From: Peptidiphaga gingivicola
GTDB taxonomy: Bacteria; Actinomycetota; Actinomycetes; Actinomycetales; Actinomycetaceae
Assembly: GCF_001652275.1 (NCBI RefSeq)
Contig: NZ_LVZK01000001.1
Span: 1,550,001 to 1,614,000 of the forward strand
Length of the DNA stretch: 64,000 nucleotides
Reading direction: 5' to 3'
Shown: positions 26,368-35,724 of the stretch, piece by piece
Layout: the number at the start of each line of letters is the position of its first letter
How positions within the stretch are numbered: the first letter of the stretch is position 1
Notes under the pieces: generated by a model
The model's database searches: none
Told to the model about the DNA's origin: nothing
Seen by the model: only the letters and a program-made list of their open reading frames with translations
Translations under genes and position numbers: made by a program

Positions 26368-27018
26368 GTGCGGATCTCGGAGCTTGCCCGCGAATCGGGA
26401 ACGTCGGTTGCCACGATCAAGTACTACCTGCGAGAGGGCCTTTTGGCGCCGGGCGAGAGGGTCAATGCTCGCGAGGCTTCCTATGGGCAAGGGCACGTGA
26501 GGCGACTGCGGCTCATTCGCGCGATGGTCGAGGTGCTCGGGGCGTCGATCGAGCAGGTGCGAAAGATTCTTCGGGCGGCGGACGACGCCGATCGCGACCC
26601 CCTCCTTGCGATGTCGGAGGCGACGGCGGCTTTGCCTTCGGTGAACGTCCCCGCAGCGAGCGATTCGAGGGTGCGTGAATTGCTTGCGCGAATAGGGTTC
26701 GAGCGGATCGTGCGCTCGCAGGACGCCAACGCTGATGCTGTGGTCGAGCGGCTCTCCGCCGCGATCGACTTTTGCGAAAATCTCGGCGTCCCTATGGACG
26801 AGGACCAACTAAAAGTCTATGCCGATGCCGCCTTCGAGATGGCCGAAAGCGACTTCGCCCGCATGCCCGAGGGGGAAGACGCGGTCGCATTCGCCGTGCT
26901 TGGCACGGTGTCCCGCGAGCCCGTGCTGCTGGCCATGCGGCGGGCGGCGCATCAGGAAGTCGGGCACCGGGCAGCCTCCGGTCTGAAAGAGAGCGGCGCG
27001 CGTTCCTTCGGCGAGTGA
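26368..27018 (+). CDS. MerR-family regulator, divergent from DHA2 exporter
   Basis: A 216-residue protein starting with GTG after AGGAAGGAGA, a strong ribosome site. Residues 1-70 are a MerR head: RISELARESGTSVATIKYYL, then HVRRLRLIRAMVEVLGASIE. The rest is a helical effector domain. Relatives in actinobacteria regulate adjacent transporters in response to hydrophobic ligands. Divergence from the exporter with a shared 120-base control region makes it the probable regulator. Confidence 0.9.
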   Translation: MRISELARESGTSVATIKYYLREGLLAPGERVNAREASYGQGHVRRLRLIRAMVEVLGASIEQVRKILRAADDADRDPLLAMSEATAALPSVNVPAASDSRVRELLARIGFERIVRSQDANADAVVERLSAAIDFCENLGVPMDEDQLKVYADAAFEMAESDFARMPEGEDAVAFAVLGTVSREPVLLAMRRAAHQEVGHRAASGLKESGARSFGE

Positions 27019-27027
27019 GCCGAGAGG

Positions 27028-27084
27028 TTCGGCTGGCGAGGGAGTTCGGGCGAGCGGCCGTTCGGCTGGCGAGGGAGTTCGGGC
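27028..27084. repeat. Two 24-bp exact direct repeats before thiL
   Basis: TTCGGCTGGCGAGGGAGTTC GGGC occurs at 27028-27051 and 27061-27084, a 33-bp period. It lies between the MerR stop and the thiL start. The second copy ends 15 bases before the thiL ATG, so repeat number could affect the thiL promoter or leader. Confidence 0.8.
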
Positions 27085-27099
27085 TGGCACAATGTTTCC

Positions 27100-28143
27100 A
27101 TGCACGTGCGCGACTTTTCAGAGGACGAGCTGCTCGGATTGATTCGTCCCCATCTGCCGAGAGCTGAGGGGATCGAGGTGCCCAGCGGGGACGATTGCGC
27201 AGTGATTGGCCTGGCGGCCGATAGTGTCGCGATCTCCACGGACATGCTCGTCGAAGGGTCGCATTACCGTCCCGAGTGGTCCACGGGGTACGACGTCGGA
27301 TGGCGGGCGGCCATGCAGAACGCCGCCGACGCCGCGGCCATGGGCGCCCGCCCCGTCTCCTTCGTTGCGGCTCTCAGCGTGCCCGGCGATCGCGACGTCG
27401 AATGGCTAGTCGAGTTTGCGCGCGGCATGGGCCAGGCCGCCAGACGCTTCGGCGCCGGCGTCGACGGAGGGGACCTCACCCGGGGCCCTGCAACGGCGGG
27501 AGTGACCGTCGTCGGCGACCTTTCAGGCCGTCCGCCGGTTCTGCGGTCCGGAGCAAGGCCGGGAGACCGCCTCATCCACTGTGGAGTCCTCGGGTGGTCC
27601 GCCGCCGGACTGCACTTCCTCACCAGCGGCGCCGTCGCGCCCGAATGCGCGAGCGTTCTGCCCGCCGACGGCGAGCGTTCCCCCGCGCCGAACGGGCGGG
27701 CCCCCGACGGGCCGGACGCCGTCGTCGCGGTATACAAGCGCCCCAACCCACCCGTCGACCTTGCCTTGGCCGCCTGCGCCGCAGGGCGGATAAGGGCCCT
27801 CATGGACGTCTCCGACGGGCTGGTGCGCGACGCCCGGCGCATGGCCGAAGCCTCGAATGTGGGCATCGACATAGATCCGGCTGCCCTCAAGTGCGACGTC
27901 GACGGCCTTGTCTGTGCCGGAGTGAGGCGCGAGCTTGCAAAGGGCATGGTCCTCGGCGGGGGAGAGGACCACGGATTCCTTGCGACGACGCCGAATTCCG
28001 TGCCCGAAGGATGGCGGCAGATCGGCTCCGTGCGCGAGCTTGACCCCGGGGACGAAAGAGAGTCTGGCGGCTTCGTGACCTATGGTGGCCGGAACGTTCC
28101 GAAGGGAACCGGGTGGGATCATTTTCGCGCTGAGCGTGTTTAG
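27100..28143 (+). CDS. thiL: Thiamine-monophosphate kinase
   Basis: A 347-residue PurM/AIRS-fold kinase that converts thiamine phosphate to thiamine diphosphate with ATP. Metal/ATP motifs are [49 protein letters not shown] and the late [14 protein letters not shown]. The start is the conserved '[15 protein letters not shown]' N-terminus. There is no Shine-Dalgarno before the ATG; CACAAT ends 6 bases upstream, so a leaderless message is possible. No other thiamine gene is nearby. Confidence 0.95.
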   Translation: MHVRDFSEDELLGLIRPHLPRAEGIEVPSGDDCAVIGLAADSVAISTDMLVEGSHYRPEWSTGYDVGWRAAMQNAADAAAMGARPVSFVAALSVPGDRDVEWLVEFARGMGQAARRFGAGVDGGDLTRGPATAGVTVVGDLSGRPPVLRSGARPGDRLIHCGVLGWSAAGLHFLTSGAVAPECASVLPADGERSPAPNGRAPDGPDAVVAVYKRPNPPVDLALAACAAGRIRALMDVSDGLVRDARRMAEASNVGIDIDPAALKCDVDGLVCAGVRRELAKGMVLGGGEDHGFLATTPNSVPEGWRQIGSVRELDPGDERESGGFVTYGGRNVPKGTGWDHFRAERV

Positions 28144-28201
28144 CTTTACTCAATGTAGGTGCATGCTGATAGTGTCGAAACCACGATCGAAAGGAAGCAC
28201 A

Positions 28202-29047
28202 ATGCAGTTTGTTACTCTGAACAACGGTGTGAAGATGCCCGTCCTCGGTTTCGGTGTGTATCAGATTCCGCCGTCGGACACCGAGCGGGCGGTTTCCGAG
28301 GCGCTCGAAGTCGGATATCGGCACATCGACACGGCTGCCGTCTACAAAAACGAGGAGGCCGTCGGCAAGGCGATAGCCGCCAGCGGAATTCCGCGGGACG
28401 ACCTTTTCGTCACCACCAAGGTGTGGATTTCCGACGCCGGCGAGGACGCCGCCCGCGCGGCGTTCGAGCGTTCGTCGGAGAAGCTCGGCCTCGACGTCGT
28501 CGACCTTTACCTCATCCATCAGCCTTTCGGCGACGTCTACGGCTCTTGGAGGGCGCTGGAGCGCCTGAACGAGGAGGGCCGCGTCCGTGCGATTGGCGTG
28601 TCTAACTTCCCCAACGATCGGCTGGCCGACCTCATCGCCTTCAACCGCGTCGTTCCGGCGGTCAACCAGGTCGAGACCCACCCCTTCCTCCAGCGCTTCG
28701 CCGACCAAGAATTCATGGCGGGCGAGGGCGTTCAGATCGAATCATGGGCGCCCTTCGCCGAAGGCCGCAACAATCTGTTCACCAACCCGACCCTTTCGTC
28801 GATTGCCCGCGCGCACGACAAGTCGGTTGCGCAAGTGGTCCTTCGCTGGCTCATCCAGCGAGGCGTCGTCGTCATTCCGAAGTCCGTCAGGCGCGACCGG
28901 ATGGAGGAAAACTTCGACGTTTTCGACTTCGAGCTCGCCGATTCGGACATGGCCGTCGTCACGACGTTGGAGAAGGGCGAACCGCTCTTCATCGACCATC
29001 GCGACCCCGCGGCCGTCGATATGCTCAAGGGCGTGACGGTCGAGTAA
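28202..29047 (+). CDS. Aldo/keto reductase
   Basis: A 281-residue NADPH-dependent (alpha/beta)8 reductase of the 2,5-diketogluconate reductase group. Catalytic residues fit [16 protein letters not shown] (Asp, Tyr), [11 protein letters not shown] (Lys) and [10 protein letters not shown] (His). NADPH-site motif [19 protein letters not shown] is conserved. Start at 28202 follows GAAAGGAAGCACA. A strong bidirectional terminator follows the stop. Physiological substrate unknown. Confidence 0.95.
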   Translation: MQFVTLNNGVKMPVLGFGVYQIPPSDTERAVSEALEVGYRHIDTAAVYKNEEAVGKAIAASGIPRDDLFVTTKVWISDAGEDAARAAFERSSEKLGLDVVDLYLIHQPFGDVYGSWRALERLNEEGRVRAIGVSNFPNDRLADLIAFNRVVPAVNQVETHPFLQRFADQEFMAGEGVQIESWAPFAEGRNNLFTNPTLSSIARAHDKSVAQVVLRWLIQRGVVVIPKSVRRDRMEENFDVFDFELADSDMAVVTTLEKGEPLFIDHRDPAAVDMLKGVTVE

Positions 29048-29073
29048 CGGACGCCGGGCCGCCTTCCGGCAAA

Positions 29074-29109
29074 CGCGAAAAAGGGGCCGAACACGGCCCC
29101 TTTTTCGCG
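29074..29109. terminator. Bidirectional intrinsic terminator
   Basis: CGCGAAAAAGGGGCCG-AACA-CGGCCCCTTTTTCGCG is a perfect 16-bp stem with a tetraloop, with five T residues on either strand. It lies between the convergent aldo/keto reductase and rpmB genes and can serve both. Confidence 0.95.
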
Positions 29110-29119
29110 CGCGTCGCGC

Positions 29120-29317
29120 TCAGCGGCGCGGAGCGCGCTCGATCTTGCCCGCCTTGAGGCAGGACGTGCAGACGTTGACGCGCTTGCGAGCGCCGTTGAC
29201 GAGGGCGCGAACGCGCTGAATGTTCGGGTTCCAACGGCGGCTGGTCCGCACGTGGGAGTGCGAGACGCGCTTGCCGAAGCTCGGGTGCTTGCCGCAAATT
29301 TCGCAGACAGAGGCCAC
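29120..29317 (-). CDS. rpmB: 50S ribosomal protein L28
   Basis: A 65-residue L28. [20 protein letters not shown] is the core signature. Two CxxC pairs (CEIC near the N-terminus and CTSC near the end) indicate a zinc-binding (C+) form. The start is GTG at 29317, preceded by GGAGACAATC; the frame continues far upstream but family members begin at this ASVCEICGK segment. It ends 10 bases before the shared terminator and is monocistronic. Confidence 0.95.
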   Translation of the reverse strand: MASVCEICGKHPSFGKRVSHSHVRTSRRWNPNIQRVRALVNGARKRVNVCTSCLKAGKIERAPRR

Positions 29318-29756
29318 GATTGTCTCCTTCGTACGCTGACGGGACGCCAGCGGCGTCTCTTTCTGTGTTGCCGATTCCATGCCACCAAACGCCGCACGGC
29401 CGTCAAAGGCCATACGCTTGCCTTCGACGGCTGCGCACCTTCGGGCCGATTGGCGGCTAAACGTCAATCGGCGGCCGTGTACCGGGTGACGGCAACCCGT
29501 CAATTGTAGCCGCGGTTGCGTTTCGTGTCCAAGCGCGCGTCGCGGTGGCCTCCGACACTCTCCGGTAGTCTGGGACAGTCGAAACGGCCGGCTGAGGACG
29601 CCGACGGCGGTCTCGAGGCCGTTGCCGACTTCGTCCTCGTTCGACCGCGCCGTCGTCCGATTCCTCGGCTCTCCGGTTGGTTCGGCCCTCCGGTTGGCGC
29701 GGACGTCGGCGTGGGCGCCGGCACGGGAAACGATGTGATCGAGAAAGGGATGTGCC
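29318..29756. other. Divergent rpmB-recG control region, no gene
   Basis: About 440 bases between divergent starts. No frame has protein similarity or good codon bias. A candidate rpmB promoter lies at 29476-29503. The ~160-base leader implied for rpmB is unusually long for a single small ribosomal protein gene, but I see no clear fold. The recG ribosome site AGAAAGGGATG lies at the right edge. Confidence 0.55.
29476..29503 (-). promoter_or_regulatory. Candidate rpmB promoter
   Basis: Minus strand: -35 TTGACG (29503-29498), 16-bp spacer, -10 TACACG (29481-29476). The -35 is near consensus and the -10 is weak. It would give a ~150-base leader. Confidence 0.45.
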
Positions 29757-31877
29757 ATGGTTCGTGAGGCGGTCGCCTCTGACGGCTGGAGCGCTCTCGA
29801 ACGCCCCCTCGAACGCGCACTGGGAAAGCGGACGGCCGCGGCTCTGGCGAAACTCGAACTCCGCACCGTGGGCGACCTTCTGAGCCACGCCCCTTTCCGA
29901 TTGGCGCATCGCGGCGAGCTCATGCCGTTGGCCGACGTCCGCGAGGGCGAAGCGGCCACCGTAATAGCCCGAGTGACGGACTCGAGGATGCGGCCGATGA
30001 ACTCGCGGCGAGGCTACATCCTCACGGTCCGCGTCGCCGACGGCGTGAATGAGCTCGATCTGACCTTTTTCGGCAAGAGCCCGCGCACGCTCGATTTCCA
30101 CGCCAAGCGCCTGGCCTCCGGCGTCGTCGCCAGCTTCTCCGGCACAGTCTCCTCGTATCGCGGCGGCCTCCAGCTGACCCATCCGGAATACGAGCTCGTC
30201 GAAGACGAGTCCGACGTCGCCAAGATCGCCCGCCCGATTCCGATCTACCACGCCACGGACCGGCTGCCCTCGTGGCACATCCGAAAGGCCGTCCAATCCG
30301 TTCTGCAGGCGCTTGCGCCTTCGGACGTCCCCGACCCGCTCCCCGGCGAGTACCTGGCGGCCCATCGGCTGCCCTCGAAGTTTGAAGCCATGCGCGCCCT
30401 GCACTGCCCCGAGGACGACGAAGAGTGGCGCGCGGCGCGGCTGCGAATGGCCCACGAGGAGGCCTACGTGCTGCAGGCCGCCCTGGCTCAGCGCTCCCAT
30501 CGCGCGCGCGAGCGGGCCACGGCGCCCTTCCCCTTGGCAGACGGGGGCCTTCTCGCCCAGTTCGACGCCGGCCTGCCCTACGAGCTCACATCGGGCCAGA
30601 GGGAAGTGTCCGCCGACATCGCCGCCGATCTGGCCAAGACGACGCCGATGCGCAGGCTGCTGCAGGGCGACGTCGGCTCGGGAAAGACGGTCGTGGCGCT
30701 GCGGGCAATGCTCCAAGTTCTCGACGGAGGAGGCCAAGCCGCGCTGCTCGCGCCGACCGAAGTGCTCGCCTACCAGCACATGCGCACGATCGAGGCGCTC
30801 GTCGGCCCGCTCGCTCCGGTCGAACTGCTGACGGGCTCGCTCACGGCCGCCCAACGCCGCCGGACGCTGGCCCGCGTCGCCTCCGGCCAGGCGGGGCTCA
30901 TCGTGGGCACGCACGCGCTCTTCTCCGACGACGTCGCGATTCCCTTCCTGGGGCTCGCCGTGGTCGACGAGCAGCATCGCTTCGGCGTCGACCAGCGTGA
31001 CGCGCTGGCGGGAGGAGGCGTCCACACCCTCGTCATGACGGCCACCCCGATCCCGCGCACGATCGCCATGAGCGTCTTCGGCGACCTCGACGTCTCTGTG
31101 CTGCGCGAGCTTCCCGCGGGCCGCGCGGAGGTCTCCACGACCGTCGTCCCGGCTTCGAAGGAGGCGTGGGTCGAACGCGTGTGGGAGCGTCTGGGGGAGG
31201 AGGTCCGCGGCGGAGGGCGCGCCTACGTCGTATGCCCCCGCATCGAGGACGACGACGAAGGGCTGCCGCTCGCCTCGGTCGCCGACGTTTCGGCGGAGCT
31301 TCGCGAAAAGAGCGCGCTCGCCGGAATCGGGGTCGGGACGATGCACGGGCGCATGTCCTCCGAAGAGAAAGCCGAAGCCATGGAGCGCTTCGCTTCGGGG
31401 CGCGCGCCGATCCTCGTGTCGACGACCGTCGTCGAGGTCGGCGTAGACATTCCCGAAGCCACCGCGATGGTGATTTTGGACGCGGACCGCTTCGGCCTGT
31501 CCCAGCTGCATCAGCTGCGCGGCAGGATTGGCCGGGGGACGGCGCCCGGCGTGTGTTTGGCCGTCACGTCGGCCGAAAAGGGAAGCCTCGCGCTCAGGCG
31601 GCTGGAGGCCTTCGCCTCGACGACCGACGGCTTCGCCCTGGCGGAGCTCGACCTCCAGCTGCGAAGCGAAGGGGACGTGCTGGGGGCGGCCCAGGCGGGG
31701 CGAGGCTCACACCTGCGCTTCTTGTCCGTCGCCAAGGACCGGAAGATCATCGAGACGGCGAGGGCCGCCGCGCGCGAGGCTGTCGCCGCGGATCCCGAGC
31801 TCGTCGATCGCCGGGCCCTCGCAGAGGCGGTGGCGGCTATCGACGCGGGAAGGGCGGACTATCTTGAACGGGGATGA
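29757..31877 (+). CDS. recG: ATP-dependent DNA helicase RecG
   Basis: A 706-residue branch-migration helicase that remodels stalled forks and Holliday junctions. An N-terminal OB/wedge domain (residues ~1-250) is followed by the superfamily 2 motor: Walker [20 protein letters not shown] (~residue 305), Walker [10 protein letters not shown] (~403), motif [16 protein letters not shown], motif [18 protein letters not shown] and motif [14 protein letters not shown]-like [20 protein letters not shown] is present. It opens the recG-rsmD-coaD cluster that is conserved in actinobacteria. Confidence 0.97.
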   Translation: MVREAVASDGWSALERPLERALGKRTAAALAKLELRTVGDLLSHAPFRLAHRGELMPLADVREGEAATVIARVTDSRMRPMNSRRGYILTVRVADGVNELDLTFFGKSPRTLDFHAKRLASGVVASFSGTVSSYRGGLQLTHPEYELVEDESDVAKIARPIPIYHATDRLPSWHIRKAVQSVLQALAPSDVPDPLPGEYLAAHRLPSKFEAMRALHCPEDDEEWRAARLRMAHEEAYVLQAALAQRSHRARERATAPFPLADGGLLAQFDAGLPYELTSGQREVSADIAADLAKTTPMRRLLQGDVGSGKTVVALRAMLQVLDGGGQAALLAPTEVLAYQHMRTIEALVGPLAPVELLTGSLTAAQRRRTLARVASGQAGLIVGTHALFSDDVAIPFLGLAVVDEQHRFGVDQRDALAGGGVHTLVMTATPIPRTIAMSVFGDLDVSVLRELPAGRAEVSTTVVPASKEAWVERVWERLGEEVRGGGRAYVVCPRIEDDDEGLPLASVADVSAELREKSALAGIGVGTMHGRMSSEEKAEAMERFASGRAPILVSTTVVEVGVDIPEATAMVILDADRFGLSQLHQLRGRIGRGTAPGVCLAVTSAEKGSLALRRLEAFASTTDGFALAELDLQLRSEGDVLGAAQAGRGSHLRFLSVAKDRKIIETARAAAREAVAADPELVDRRALAEAVAAIDAGRADYLERG

Positions 31878-32016
31878 GCCGCGTTGAAGGGAGAGGAGTC
31901 TTCTTGAACGGGGACGAGGCTCGGCAGGCGTGCCGCCGCTCCGGCGGCGTCGATCTCGACGGGTCGGCAAAGTCGAGGCGGCGCGAAAAGCGAACGGACA
32001 TGGAAGGCGAGGGGAT

Positions 32017-32574
32017 ATGACCCGGATAGTCGCGGGCGCCGCGAAAGGCCGCACGATCAAGGTTCCGGCCAGCGGCACGCGCCCGACGAGCGAGCGCGTG
32101 CGGGAAGCCCTCTTCTCACGGCTCGACCATCTCGGATACGTCGAGGGGTGCGCGGTGCTCGACCTCTACTCCGGCTCCGGCGCGCTCGGCCTGGAGGCAG
32201 CCAGCCGCGGCGCCGCTTTCGTCGAATGCGTCGAATCCTCCCGCAAAGCGGCGGAGCTCATTCGAGCCAACGCCAGGGCCCTCAATCTCAGGGCCAAGGT
32301 CAGCTGCATGCGGGTCGAGTCGCGGCTGGCCGGCCCGTCGCAGACGGCCTTCGACGTCGTTTTCCTCGACCCTCCCTACAACCTCGACGAAGAGCGTCTC
32401 GCGGCGGTCCTGGCCCGCCTTCCCGGCGTCCTCGCGCCCGACGGCGTAGCCGTGGTCGAAAGGTCCTCGCGCTCGCCGGAGCCCTCCTGGCCCTCGGGTT
32501 TCGCGACAACCGACGAACGCGCCTTCGGGGATACGCGCATTTTCAGCGTTTCGCCCGCTAGGCTTGACACATGA
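32017..32574 (+). CDS. rsmD: 16S rRNA (guanine966-N2)-methyltransferase
   Basis: A 185-residue class I methyltransferase. VLDLYSGSGALGLEAASRGA is the SAM-binding motif I and DVVFLDPPYNLDEE the catalytic N-methyltransferase motif IV. MTRIVAGAAKGRTIKVP and GTRPTSERVREALF are RsmD-specific. Start at 32017 with GGCGAGGGGAT upstream. The stop overlaps the coaD start by 4 bases (ATGA). Confidence 0.95.
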   Translation: MTRIVAGAAKGRTIKVPASGTRPTSERVREALFSRLDHLGYVEGCAVLDLYSGSGALGLEAASRGAAFVECVESSRKAAELIRANARALNLRAKVSCMRVESRLAGPSQTAFDVVFLDPPYNLDEERLAAVLARLPGVLAPDGVAVVERSSRSPEPSWPSGFATTDERAFGDTRIFSVSPARLDT

Positions 32575-33059
32575 CCATTGCCGTGTTTCCCGGCTCCTTC
32601 GATCCCGTCACCCTGGGGCACGTGGACATCGCCGTGCGCGCCCGCGCCTTCGCCGACGAGGTGATCCTCGCCGTCGGCTTCAACGCCTCCAAGCGGCACG
32701 CCTTCGACCCCGCTCAGCGGCTGGCCATGGCCGAGGCGGCCGTCGAAGGGCTTGACGGCGTGCGCGCCGTTGCCATGCCCGGCCTTCTCGTGGACCTGTG
32801 CAAAGAGCTCGGCGCGGACGTAGTCGTCAAGGGGCTGCGGGGAGAAGCCGACTTTTCCGCGGAAAAGCCCATGGCCCTCATGAACCGCAGCCTGACGGGC
32901 ATCGAAACGGTCTTCGTCTTGGGCGACCCCGCCTTGACGCACATCGCCTCCTCCCTCGTCAAAGACGTGGCGCGGCACGGAGGGGACGTCACAGATCTTG
33001 TACCGCCGGGCGTGGCAGAGGCCTTCGCCGGCATCCATCGCACCGAGGAGCAACAATGA
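32571..33059 (+). CDS. coaD: Phosphopantetheine adenylyltransferase
   Basis: A 162-residue nucleotidyltransferase of coenzyme A synthesis. It contains FPGSFDPVTLGHVDI (TxGH motif), GLRGEADFSAEKPMALMNR and LTHIASSLVKDVARHG (ISSxxxR region). Its stop overlaps the ATG of the next gene, so the chain rsmD-coaD-sepIVA is tightly coupled. Confidence 0.96.
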   Translation: MTIAVFPGSFDPVTLGHVDIAVRARAFADEVILAVGFNASKRHAFDPAQRLAMAEAAVEGLDGVRAVAMPGLLVDLCKELGADVVVKGLRGEADFSAEKPMALMNRSLTGIETVFVLGDPALTHIASSLVKDVARHGGDVTDLVPPGVAEAFAGIHRTEEQQ

Positions 33060-33661
33060 CTTCACCCGACGCCGCCTCCGTCGTCGATATTCTCGACCAG
33101 CTGATCGACATCGTCCGCTCTGCGAGGTCCGTGCCCATGTCGGCCTCGGCGATGGTCAACAGATCGCAGGTCATCGAACTGTTGACGACCGCACGCGACA
33201 TTCTTCCCGATCAGCTCGTCGAGGCGGACGGCCTGCTCGCCGAAGTCGACTCGGTGACGGCGCGCGCGCACGACGAGGCCGCCCGCATTCGCGAACGGGC
33301 CGAGCACGACGCCGAGGACATCGTCGCCCAGGCGCGCGAGCAGGCCGCGCGCCTGGTTTCCCAGGATGCGGTGACCGTCGCGGCGAAGTCCCAGGCGCAA
33401 CGGATCGTCGATGACGCGACGAACCAGGCGGAGGCGATGAAGAAGGGCGCGGACGAATACTCGGACGAGCGCCTGCGCGAGCTGCAGGACCAGGTGGCTG
33501 AGCTCGGCAACTCCATGGATGGGCTTTCCCGCGAGTTTCAAGGGAAGATCGACGTCGTCCTCGGTCAGGTCAAGGCCGGGCGCAGGGTCATAGCCGAGCG
33601 CCAGGGGGAGATCGATCCTGTGGACGAGGGAATGGAATACGAGGAGGACTCGTGGACGTGA
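33056..33661 (+). CDS. SepIVA-like DivIVA-family cell division protein
   Basis: A 201-residue, highly charged, helical protein. VDILDQLIDIVRSARSVPMS is a conserved N-terminal segment of the actinobacterial family that includes mycobacterial SepIVA. Residues ~70-180 are coiled coil rich in Ala, Glu, Arg and Gln (AHDEAARIRERAEHDAEDIV). SepIVA affects septation and polar growth. The order coaD/sepIVA/yceD/rnc supports the assignment. It starts inside the coaD stop (33056) and overlaps yceD by 10 bases. Confidence 0.82.
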   Translation: MTSPDAASVVDILDQLIDIVRSARSVPMSASAMVNRSQVIELLTTARDILPDQLVEADGLLAEVDSVTARAHDEAARIRERAEHDAEDIVAQAREQAARLVSQDAVTVAAKSQAQRIVDDATNQAEAMKKGADEYSDERLRELQDQVAELGNSMDGLSREFQGKIDVVLGQVKAGRRVIAERQGEIDPVDEGMEYEEDSWT

Positions 33662-34218
33662 GGAGCCCCTTCGTCGTCGATCTGGCGTCCCTTCCCCGGC
33701 AGGAAGGCGCTTCTATCGAATGGGAGCGCACGCTTGATGCGCCCGCGGACCTGGGCACGGAGCTGATCGGCGTTCCCGAAGGCAGCCCGCTTCAGGTGCG
33801 GCTGACCTTGCAGTCGGTTTCCGAGGGCGTGTACATCGGCGGGTCCGTCGCCGCCCACGTCGTCGGCGAGTGCGCCAGGTGCGTGCGCCGCTTCGAGTAC
33901 GACGTCGACGAGGCCGTCGGCGAGCTGGCGTTCTATCCCGAGAGGAGGCTCGCCCTCATCGAGGAGGGCGACGAGGAGGCCGAGGAGTTTCCCGTCATTG
34001 AGGACGGCCACGTGGACGTCGAACCCGTCTTGCGGGACGCGATCGTCCTCTCGCTTCCTTTTACGCCGCTGTGCGAGCCGGATTGCCAGGGCCTGTGCTC
34101 CGGCTGCGGCAAGCGGTGGGAGGAGCTGCCGGACGACCATTTCCACCCGCTGCCGACGAACGACGACGACCCGTTGGCGGCCCTCGAAGCCAAGCTGCGC
34201 GGAGACATGGAACAGTGA
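33652..34218 (+). CDS. yceD: YceD-family (DUF177) metal-binding protein
   Basis: A 188-residue protein with the DUF177 core: CARCVRRFEYDVDEAVGELA and the late CQGLCSGCGKRWEEL, which supply Cys pairs for a metal. YceD acts in 23S rRNA accumulation or ribosome assembly in other bacteria. It starts with GTG at 33652, overlapping sepIVA by 10 bases. In many genomes yceD is followed by rpmF (L32); here rnc follows directly with a 4-base overlap. Confidence 0.9.
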   Translation: MDVRSPFVVDLASLPRQEGASIEWERTLDAPADLGTELIGVPEGSPLQVRLTLQSVSEGVYIGGSVAAHVVGECARCVRRFEYDVDEAVGELAFYPERRLALIEEGDEEAEEFPVIEDGHVDVEPVLRDAIVLSLPFTPLCEPDCQGLCSGCGKRWEELPDDHFHPLPTNDDDPLAALEAKLRGDMEQ

Positions 34219-34901
34219 GTTATCGCGAACTCGTCGAACGGTGGGGCGTCGACATCAGGCGCCCCTTGCTCAGGCTCGCCCTGACGCACCGTTCCTTCGC
34301 CTTCGAGCACGACGAGCCGCACAACGAACGGCTCGAGTTCCTCGGCGACTCCGTTTTGGGTTTCATCACCGCAGACAAGGTCTTTCGCGAGTTTCCGGAC
34401 TCGCGCGAGGGCGACATGTCGCGGATGAAGACCTTCGCCGTCTCCGAGAAGGCCCTCGCCTCGATCGCACGCGAGCTCGAGCTCGGCCGTTTTATCCGTC
34501 TGGGGCGCGGCGAGGACCTCAGCGGGGGCCGAGACAAAGACTCCATCCTCTCCGACACCGTCGAGGCGCTCATAGCAGCGACCTACCTTCAGCACGGTCT
34601 GGATGTGGCGCGAAAGATAGTCGAGCGGCTCGTGGCAGCGAAAATCGAGGACGCGTCGCTTTTGGGGCCGAACCTCGACTGGCAGACGAGCTTTGAGGAG
34701 GTTGCGCACGAGCGCGGGATGGTCGGATCCCTCCAGTTCGAACTCACGAGCGAGGGCCCCGACCACCAACGCGTCTACACGGCCGTGGCCTCGATGGGCG
34801 GACGCGTGTGGGGAGAGGGCACGGGAAGCTCGAAGAAGACCGCGAGGCAGGCCGCGGCGCAAGTCGCCTACCGCACGATCACGGCCGAAAATGGCGATTA
34901 G
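34215..34901 (+). CDS. rnc: Ribonuclease III
   Basis: A 228-residue double-strand-specific endoribonuclease for rRNA processing and mRNA turnover. The signature HNERLEFLGDSVLGF carries catalytic acidic residues, with DTVEALIAATYLQHG as the second metal-binding block. The C-terminal dsRNA-binding domain runs from ~residue 155 (DWQTSFEEVAHERGMVG to GSSKKTARQAAAQVAY). The start is GTG at 34215, overlapping the yceD stop (GTGA). Confidence 0.96.
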   Translation: MSYRELVERWGVDIRRPLLRLALTHRSFAFEHDEPHNERLEFLGDSVLGFITADKVFREFPDSREGDMSRMKTFAVSEKALASIARELELGRFIRLGRGEDLSGGRDKDSILSDTVEALIAATYLQHGLDVARKIVERLVAAKIEDASLLGPNLDWQTSFEEVAHERGMVGSLQFELTSEGPDHQRVYTAVASMGGRVWGEGTGSSKKTARQAAAQVAYRTITAENGD

Positions 34902-34932
34902 CCGCGAATGTGTAATGGCGTTCCCGTGTAGG

Positions 34933-34938
34933 TATGAT
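34933..34938 (+). promoter_or_regulatory. -10 element upstream of the DosR-like regulator
   Basis: TATGAT, 29 bases before the ATG at 34967, with only a weak GTGTAA at the -35 position (17-18 bp spacing). A weak -35 is common at regulated promoters. It shows that the ATG at 34934 lies within the promoter and is not the start. Confidence 0.5.
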
Positions 34939-34966
34939 AGAGGCAGGTCCGTGTAAAGGGGAGTGT

Positions 34967-35614
34967 ATGGCATCAGACGATGACATCAGAGTCATGATCA
35001 TCGACGATCACGAAGTGGTGCGCCGAGGCATTGCGGAGGTCGTCGACCGCATGGACGGCCTCATCGTCGTCGCGGAGGCCGGAAGCGTCCAGGAAGCGAT
35101 CCGTCGCGGGGAGCTCGTCCACCCCGACGTCGCACTCGTCGACCTTCGCCTGCCCGACGGTACGGGAATCGACATTATCCGCCGCCTCACAGAGGCCGTT
35201 CCAGACACGAAGTGCATCGTGTTGACGTCCTTCGACGACGACGAGGCGCTCGCCGAGGCCCAGGCCGCGGGCGCGAAGGCGTACCTCCTCAAATCCGTGC
35301 GCGGCGCCGAGATCACGGAGAACATCAAGGCTGTGGCCTCGGGAAGGGTCCTTCTCGACGAACGGACTGTGTCGAGACGCAGAGCCGACCACGCCGACCC
35401 CACCGCCGACCTCACGCCTTCCGAGCGGAGGGTCCTCGAGCTCATCGGCGACGGCCTTTCGAACCGCGAGATCGGCGACCGCTTGGGCGTCGCAGAAAAG
35501 ACCGTCAAAAACCACATCACCTCGCTCCTGTCGAAAATGGGCCTTCAGCGCCGCACGCAGGTCGCCGCATGGGTCGCCGGCCAGCGAGCGGCCGGTTGGC
35601 GCCACGGCTCGTAG
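34967..35614 (+). CDS. DosR/DevR-like NarL-family response regulator
   Basis: A 215-residue regulator. The receiver domain (residues ~7-125) has acidic pair IIDDHEVVRRG, phospho-acceptor Asp59 in VALVDLRLPDGTGI, the switch Thr in IVLTSFDDDE and Lys in AYLLKSVRG. The LuxR-type helix-turn-helix is LTPSERRVLELIGDGLSNRE and VAEKTVKNHITSLLSKMG. Overall pattern, including EAGS and LPDG, is close to Mycobacterium DosR. Start at 34967 follows AAAGGGGAG. It is convergent with the DosS-like kinase 111 bases away, its probable partner. Confidence 0.87.
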   Translation: MASDDDIRVMIIDDHEVVRRGIAEVVDRMDGLIVVAEAGSVQEAIRRGELVHPDVALVDLRLPDGTGIDIIRRLTEAVPDTKCIVLTSFDDDEALAEAQAAGAKAYLLKSVRGAEITENIKAVASGRVLLDERTVSRRRADHADPTADLTPSERRVLELIGDGLSNREIGDRLGVAEKTVKNHITSLLSKMGLQRRTQVAAWVAGQRAAGWRHGS

Positions 35615-35724
35615 CCGGGCGTACGGCGGCATTGCGCGTGCCTTGCCAGAGGAGACCGGCCGCGATTCCTGAGGCCCGCCTCTAAAGCGGCGACGGCAGA
35701 CGGCGTCGGCCAGCCAGCCGGTCC

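Noticed and set aside
29318-29756. Structured ribosomal-protein leader for rpmB
   Set aside because: The long leader implied by the promoter has no convincing stem-loops by eye; a covariance search would be required to support it.
34934-34966. Upstream ATG for the DosR-like regulator
   Set aside because: It lies within the TATGAT -10 element, and the ATG at 34967 has a proper AAAGGGGAG ribosome site.
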